Shown here piece by piece: positions 5,415-8,435 of a DNA stretch of 8,435 nt. The DNA is taken from NCBI GenBank assembly GCA_003819755.1, contig RPQK01000305.1, positions 1 to 8,435 of the forward strand. Reading direction: 5' to 3'. Made by a program: the position numbers and the translations under genes. Below the pieces are notes generated by a model, which did no database searches, had not been told where the DNA came from, and saw nothing but the letters and a program-made list of their open reading frames with translations. This DNA comes from Acidobacteriota bacterium. GTDB lineage: Bacteria > Acidobacteriota > UBA6911 > RPQK01. How positions within the stretch are numbered: position 1 is the stretch's first letter; each line of letters opens with the position of its first letter.

Positions 5415-6686
5415 ATGAGGTCACACACGAAGATCGAATTCGGCGAGCACCAGCTCTCCAACGGCTTAAAGGTCATTCTGTATCGGGACAACCGAATCCC
5501 GCTGGCTCACGTCAGTCTTCACTATCGGGTCGGATCGAGCTACGAGCGTCGGGGTCTGTCGGGGCTGGCGCACCTGTTCGAACACCTGATGTTCGAAGGT
5601 TCGGAGAACGTCGGCAAGAACGAGCATGGCCGGCTTCTCGATGCGGCCGGTGGAACCTGGAATGCCTCGACGAGCAAGGATCGGACCAACTACTACGCGA
5701 CGGTACCCTCCAATTATCTGGATCTGGCCCTGTGGTTGGAGGCCGATCGAATGCGTTCCCTGAGGATTACAGCGGAGAACTTCGAGAACCAACGCCAGAC
5801 GGTGATCGAGGAGAAGAAGCAGAGCTACGATAACCGGCCCTACGGCAAGGCCCAACTGCGGTTCGATGAACTGGCCTACGACAACTGGGCCTATGGACAT
5901 CCGGTCATCGGATCGGTGGAAGATCTGGAGAAAATGACTCTTGAGCAGGCCGTGGACTTCCACCGCCAGTTCTATGGTCCAGGCAATGCCACGCTTGTCG
6001 TGGCGGGCGACATTCGGCCGGCCGAGGTGCTGGCACGGATTGAGGAATACTTCGGCCCGATCGCCAACCGGACGTCGAGCTTCACGCCGGATTTAACCGA
6101 GCCCGAGCAGCAGCAGGAAAAGAAGGAAATCCAACGGGATGTCTTGGCTGCTCTCCCCGCCATCATGCTCGGATTTCACATGCCGGAGTATGGCTCGCGT
6201 GACTACTACGCCCTCTCGATGCTTTCCCTCATTCTCACGCAAGGCGAGTCATCCCGGCTCTACTGCAAGATGATTTACGACAATAACTGGGTCACGTCGG
6301 TTTACAGTGGGCCCAATCAATACCGGGGGGCCGGGTTGTTCACGGTCTGGTGTCAACTGCAGGACGGGCATCCGCTGGAGGAGATTCACTCGCAGTTGCT
6401 CGAGGAGCTTTGGAAGGCCGGCGGCGAGAGGGTCTCGGAGCCGGAGTTGGAGAAGTCTCGGAACAACATCGGCCACGCGTTCACGGCTCGCCTGACCAGA
6501 GTCTCCCAGATTGGCGAATCCTTGGCCAATTACCAGGTTTTCCTGGATGATCCGGGCCTCATCAATACCGAGTTGGAGCGCTTCCTGGAGATTTCGACCG
6601 AGGATATCCGGGCGGTGGCAGAACGCGTGTTCAGGCCCGAAAATCAGACCGCGATCCTGGTCAGGCCGCAAGGAGGTGGACGGTGA
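5415..6686 (+). CDS. M16 (pitrilysin-like) zinc metallopeptidase, catalytic subunit
   Basis: This 423-residue protein is a two-domain M16B-size subunit. The inverted zinc motif HxxEH is at His53-Leu-Phe-Glu56-His57. The third zinc ligand is expected in TVIEEKKQ, at Glu132 or Glu133, at the usual distance. The flanking blocks GLAHLFEHLMFEGS (50-63), GGTWNASTSKDRTNYY (79-94) and YGPGNATLVVAGDI (187-200) are all typical. In the second domain, the Arg/Tyr pair that M16 enzymes use to hold substrate is missing: the aligned positions are Ile287 and Thr294. The protein therefore looks catalytic but needs a partner, which the next gene supplies. There is no signal peptide, so a cytoplasmic location is predicted. 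The ATG at 5415 has no Shine-Dalgarno, and the frame is closed just upstream by the TAG at 5388. Confidence 0.95.
   Translation: MRSHTKIEFGEHQLSNGLKVILYRDNRIPLAHVSLHYRVGSSYERRGLSGLAHLFEHLMFEGSENVGKNEHGRLLDAAGGTWNASTSKDRTNYYATVPSNYLDLALWLEADRMRSLRITAENFENQRQTVIEEKKQSYDNRPYGKAQLRFDELAYDNWAYGHPVIGSVEDLEKMTLEQAVDFHRQFYGPGNATLVVAGDIRPAEVLARIEEYFGPIANRTSSFTPDLTEPEQQQEKKEIQRDVLAALPAIMLGFHMPEYGSRDYYALSMLSLILTQGESSRLYCKMIYDNNWVTSVYSGPNQYRGAGLFTVWCQLQDGHPLEEIHSQLLEELWKAGGERVSEPELEKSRNNIGHAFTARLTRVSQIGESLANYQVFLDDPGLINTELERFLEISTEDIRAVAERVFRPENQTAILVRPQGGGR
6670..6685 (+). promoter_or_regulatory. Near-perfect Shine-Dalgarno selecting a GTG start
   Basis: AAGGAGGTG at 6670-6678 lies within the end of the first M16 gene, with AGGAGG (6671-6676) 6 nt before the GTG at 6683. 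The upstream TGA (6684-6686) overlaps this GTG. It is the strongest ribosome site in the window, consistent with matched synthesis of the two subunits. Confidence 0.85.
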
Positions 6687-8035
6687 ACAGCGGTCGTCCC
6701 ATTGCGGCCGGGATTCAGACTATCGACTATCCGCCGATCCCGGAGGAGTCTCTCGCCAATGGCCTGCTTGTCCAGACGATTGAGGACCACCGCTTTCCGA
6801 TCGTGAGCGTCCAGATCGCCTTCCCCGTCGGACGAGTTCACAACACCGACGAGAATCTTGCGTTGCTGCAGCTCGCCGTCGAATCCGTCAAGGAAGGAAC
6901 CAGGACGAGAACCGCGCGCCAGATAGCAGATGAGATGGACTATTGGTCGATCCATCACTCGGGCGAGCTTTACATGGAGAGCACTCTCCAGGCGATCAGG
7001 GTGCTGGAAAAGCATTTGGAGCGCGGACTCGAAATCCTAAGCGACCTTCTTCTGAACCCGGTTTTCCCGGAACAGGAGCTCGAGAAAACCAGGGCGCGCT
7101 GGGCGAGCCTCCTTCGCTCTCAGCGGTCCCAGTCGGATTTCCTGGCGACGGAACGGGCGTACCTGGCGTGCTTCGACGGACATCCATACTCCAGGAACAC
7201 GATCCCTCTTGAGCATCTCCGCAAAGCAAGCCGCGACTCCGTCATCGAAAGCTATTCAAGGAACTTTGGCCCCTCCGGCGCCTTGCTGCTCTTCGCTGGA
7301 GCCGTCACACACCAGACCAGTGTCCGCCTGGCGAGGAAGTTCTTCGGCCATTGGACACCGCAATCAGCCGCCCCGATCGACTACCCGCCTCTGCGGAAAA
7401 TGCCCGCAAGAAGAGTCTTGCTGGTCGACCGTCCAAACTCCGCGCAGGCGAGAGTCCAGGTAGCGTCTCACGCCCTTCCGATCGTCGATCCCGACACCGT
7501 CCTCCTGCGCGTCGCGAACCAGGTTCTGGGAGGAAGTGCCAGCGCCCGCCTGTTTCTCAAACTGCGCGAGGAGAAAGGTTACACTTACGGGGCTTACAGC
7601 CGGCTGAAAACTTACCGGGAAGGTGGACTCGTCATGGCCGGAGCCGGCGTCCGGTCGGATGTCGCCGGAGAGTCGGTCGACGAAATCCTTCACGAATTCT
7701 CAAAGATGGCTTCCGGGATTCCTTCCGAAGAGGAGCTGTCTCGGAGCAAGGCAGAGATCATCGGGTCGTTCATTCGCCAGATGGAGACCTCCTCCTCAAT
7801 CGGTGGGCTGGAGCTCCGGCGGCGCCTGGCCGGCCTGCCCGTTGATTATTACCGTACGCTCCCTTCAAATGTGCAGCAAGTCACGCCGCCGATGGTTCGG
7901 CAGGTTTGCGGGCGCGTCATCGCAAACAGCCAGCCGGCCATTACCGTCGTCGGCGACCGGAAGAGCGTGGAAAACCAGCTGAAACATCTGGGTGACGTCG
8001 AGGTGTTTGATCCCCAGGGAAACAGAATCGGCTGA
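6683..8035 (+). CDS. M16 peptidase-like non-catalytic partner subunit
   Basis: This 450-residue M16 homologue starts at GTG. Aligning its N-terminal block with the preceding protein puts Gln63, Val66 and Glu67 where the HxxEH residues should be, so it cannot bind zinc in the usual way. By contrast it keeps the C-terminal substrate block ARLFLKLREEKGYTYGAYS (288-306), with Arg295 and Tyr302 seven residues apart, as in the Arg824/Tyr831 pair of insulin-degrading enzyme. Such a zinc-less, R/Y-bearing subunit is known from heterodimeric bacterial M16B peptidases (for example the Sphingomonas Sph2681/Sph2682 pair) and from the mitochondrial processing peptidase alpha subunit in principle. Its gene overlaps the catalytic subunit's by 4 nt. 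It has no signal peptide. The substrate is unknown; no peptide precursor gene such as pqqA is visible. Confidence 0.93.
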   Translation: MNSGRPIAAGIQTIDYPPIPEESLANGLLVQTIEDHRFPIVSVQIAFPVGRVHNTDENLALLQLAVESVKEGTRTRTARQIADEMDYWSIHHSGELYMESTLQAIRVLEKHLERGLEILSDLLLNPVFPEQELEKTRARWASLLRSQRSQSDFLATERAYLACFDGHPYSRNTIPLEHLRKASRDSVIESYSRNFGPSGALLLFAGAVTHQTSVRLARKFFGHWTPQSAAPIDYPPLRKMPARRVLLVDRPNSAQARVQVASHALPIVDPDTVLLRVANQVLGGSASARLFLKLREEKGYTYGAYSRLKTYREGGLVMAGAGVRSDVAGESVDEILHEFSKMASGIPSEEELSRSKAEIIGSFIRQMETSSSIGGLELRRRLAGLPVDYYRTLPSNVQQVTPPMVRQVCGRVIANSQPAITVVGDRKSVENQLKHLGDVEVFDPQGNRIG

Positions 8036-8053
8036 GATAAGGTAAGGAACGCT

Positions 8054-8377
8054 ATGCTGGCCTTGGAACACTACGAGAAAGGGATGGACCATTTCTCCGA
8101 AGATCGGCTCGACGAGGCTATCGCGGAGTTCGGCCGAGCTTTGGAGGCCGACCCCGGTTACGCAGACGCTTTCCACGCCTTGGCAATGTGCCACTATCAC
8201 AAGGGCGAGTTTGACCAGGCCATCGAATGGGGCCAGCGGTACCGCGCGGCTGATCCAGACAATCCCCTGGCCTACACCAGTCTCTCAATGTTCTACCAGG
8301 CCAAAGGCATGATCACGGAGGCTGAGGAGATGGGCGCTCTGGCACAACAGGCCGCCCGGCGGGAGCAAAAGCCGTAA
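8054..8377 (+). CDS. Small TPR-repeat protein
   Basis: This 107-residue protein consists almost entirely of three tetratricopeptide repeats, at about residues 3-35 (ALEHYEKGMDHFSEDRLDEA and onward, ending ALEADPG), 36-69 (YADAFHALAMCHYHKGEFDQ and onward, ending ADPD) and 70-103. Such repeats form a helical groove for protein partners. No enzymatic motif, signal or membrane segment is present. The ATG at 8054 has AAGGA at 8044-8048 with a 5-nt spacing, and lies 18 nt after the M16 partner's stop, so it is probably co-transcribed. It may be an adaptor or scaffold for the peptidase pair or for the downstream product; that is inference from position only. Confidence 0.9.
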   Translation: MLALEHYEKGMDHFSEDRLDEAIAEFGRALEADPGYADAFHALAMCHYHKGEFDQAIEWGQRYRAADPDNPLAYTSLSMFYQAKGMITEAEEMGALAQQAARREQKP

Positions 8378-8387
8378 CAAACCTGCC

Positions 8388-8403
8388 AAGGAGTACCCCT
8401 ATG
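8388..8403 (+). promoter_or_regulatory. Shine-Dalgarno of the gene at the right edge
   Basis: AAGGAG at 8388-8393 lies 7 nt before the ATG at 8401. The gap after the TPR stop is only 23 nt, so the next gene very likely belongs to the same operon. Confidence 0.75.
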
Positions 8404-8435
8404 GAGCTGAAAACGGTCCCACTTGAAATCCCGGA
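8401..8435 (+). CDS. Partial gene, possibly adenosine-specific kinase-like (start only)
   Basis: Only 11 codons lie within the window (MELKTVPLEIP). The strong ribosome site and operon position make the start credible. The sequence resembles the N-terminus of the small adenosine-specific kinase family (DUF355/PF04008), whose members often begin MELK followed by a V-x-I/L-E-x-P strand. Eleven residues cannot establish a family, so this is a lead rather than an assignment. Confidence 0.35.
   Translation, partial: MELKTVPLEIP

Noticed and set aside
7351..7845. 164-codon open frame inside the second M16 gene
   Set aside because: It is Arg/Pro/Gly-rich out-of-frame translation of a well-supported M16 protein.
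5415..8035. PqqF/PqqG-type or other peptide-maturation (RiPP) cluster
   Set aside because: The M16 pair is suggestive, but no radical SAM enzyme, precursor peptide or exporter is visible in the window.

Overview
The window is dense bacterial coding DNA: eleven complete protein genes plus the first codons of a twelfth, moderately GC-rich, with short intergenic gaps. No rRNA, tRNA, CRISPR array, insertion sequence or phage gene is visible. Gene content and style (ECF sigma / zinc-finger anti-sigma / periplasmic sensor module, M16 peptidase pair, repeat-rich intergenic DNA) would suit an environmental Gram-negative such as an Acidobacteriota member. That placement is inference, because no taxonomic marker is present.

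Layout: 1-250 is intergenic, with a large inverted repeat built from heptamers, a separate tandem octamer array, and a candidate ECF-type promoter. 251-1667 (+) is a three-gene operon with 4-nt stop/start overlaps: ECF sigma factor, HxxxCxxC membrane anti-sigma factor, and membrane-anchored Spy/CpxP/CnrX-like protein. This looks like an envelope- or metal-stress circuit. 1600-2589 (-) is a zinc-ribbon SAM methyltransferase whose 3' end overlaps the sensor gene tail-to-tail by 68 bp. 2590-2810 is a divergent promoter region. 2811-4645 (+) holds an AI-2E family membrane protein, a THEP1-type NTPase and an unrecognised 63-residue basic protein. 4773-8435 (+) holds an exported protein of unknown function, two adjacent M16 peptidase-like subunits, a TPR protein, and the start of a gene that may encode an adenosine-specific kinase-like protein.

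The most informative features are these. (i) The two M16 proteins divide the active site: the first keeps the HxxEH zinc motif but lacks the Arg/Tyr pair, and the second has the Arg/Tyr pair but no zinc motif, so they are expected to work as an obligate heterodimer. (ii) Three genes that begin transcription units have a -10-like box only 6-8 nt before their ATG and no usable Shine-Dalgarno, suggesting leaderless mRNAs, whereas most operon-internal genes have Shine-Dalgarno sites. (iii) The intergenic DNA ahead of the sigma operon carries two different short-period repeat families side by side. I did not find a clearly new multi-gene system; the families here are mostly known, and the novelty candidates are local.
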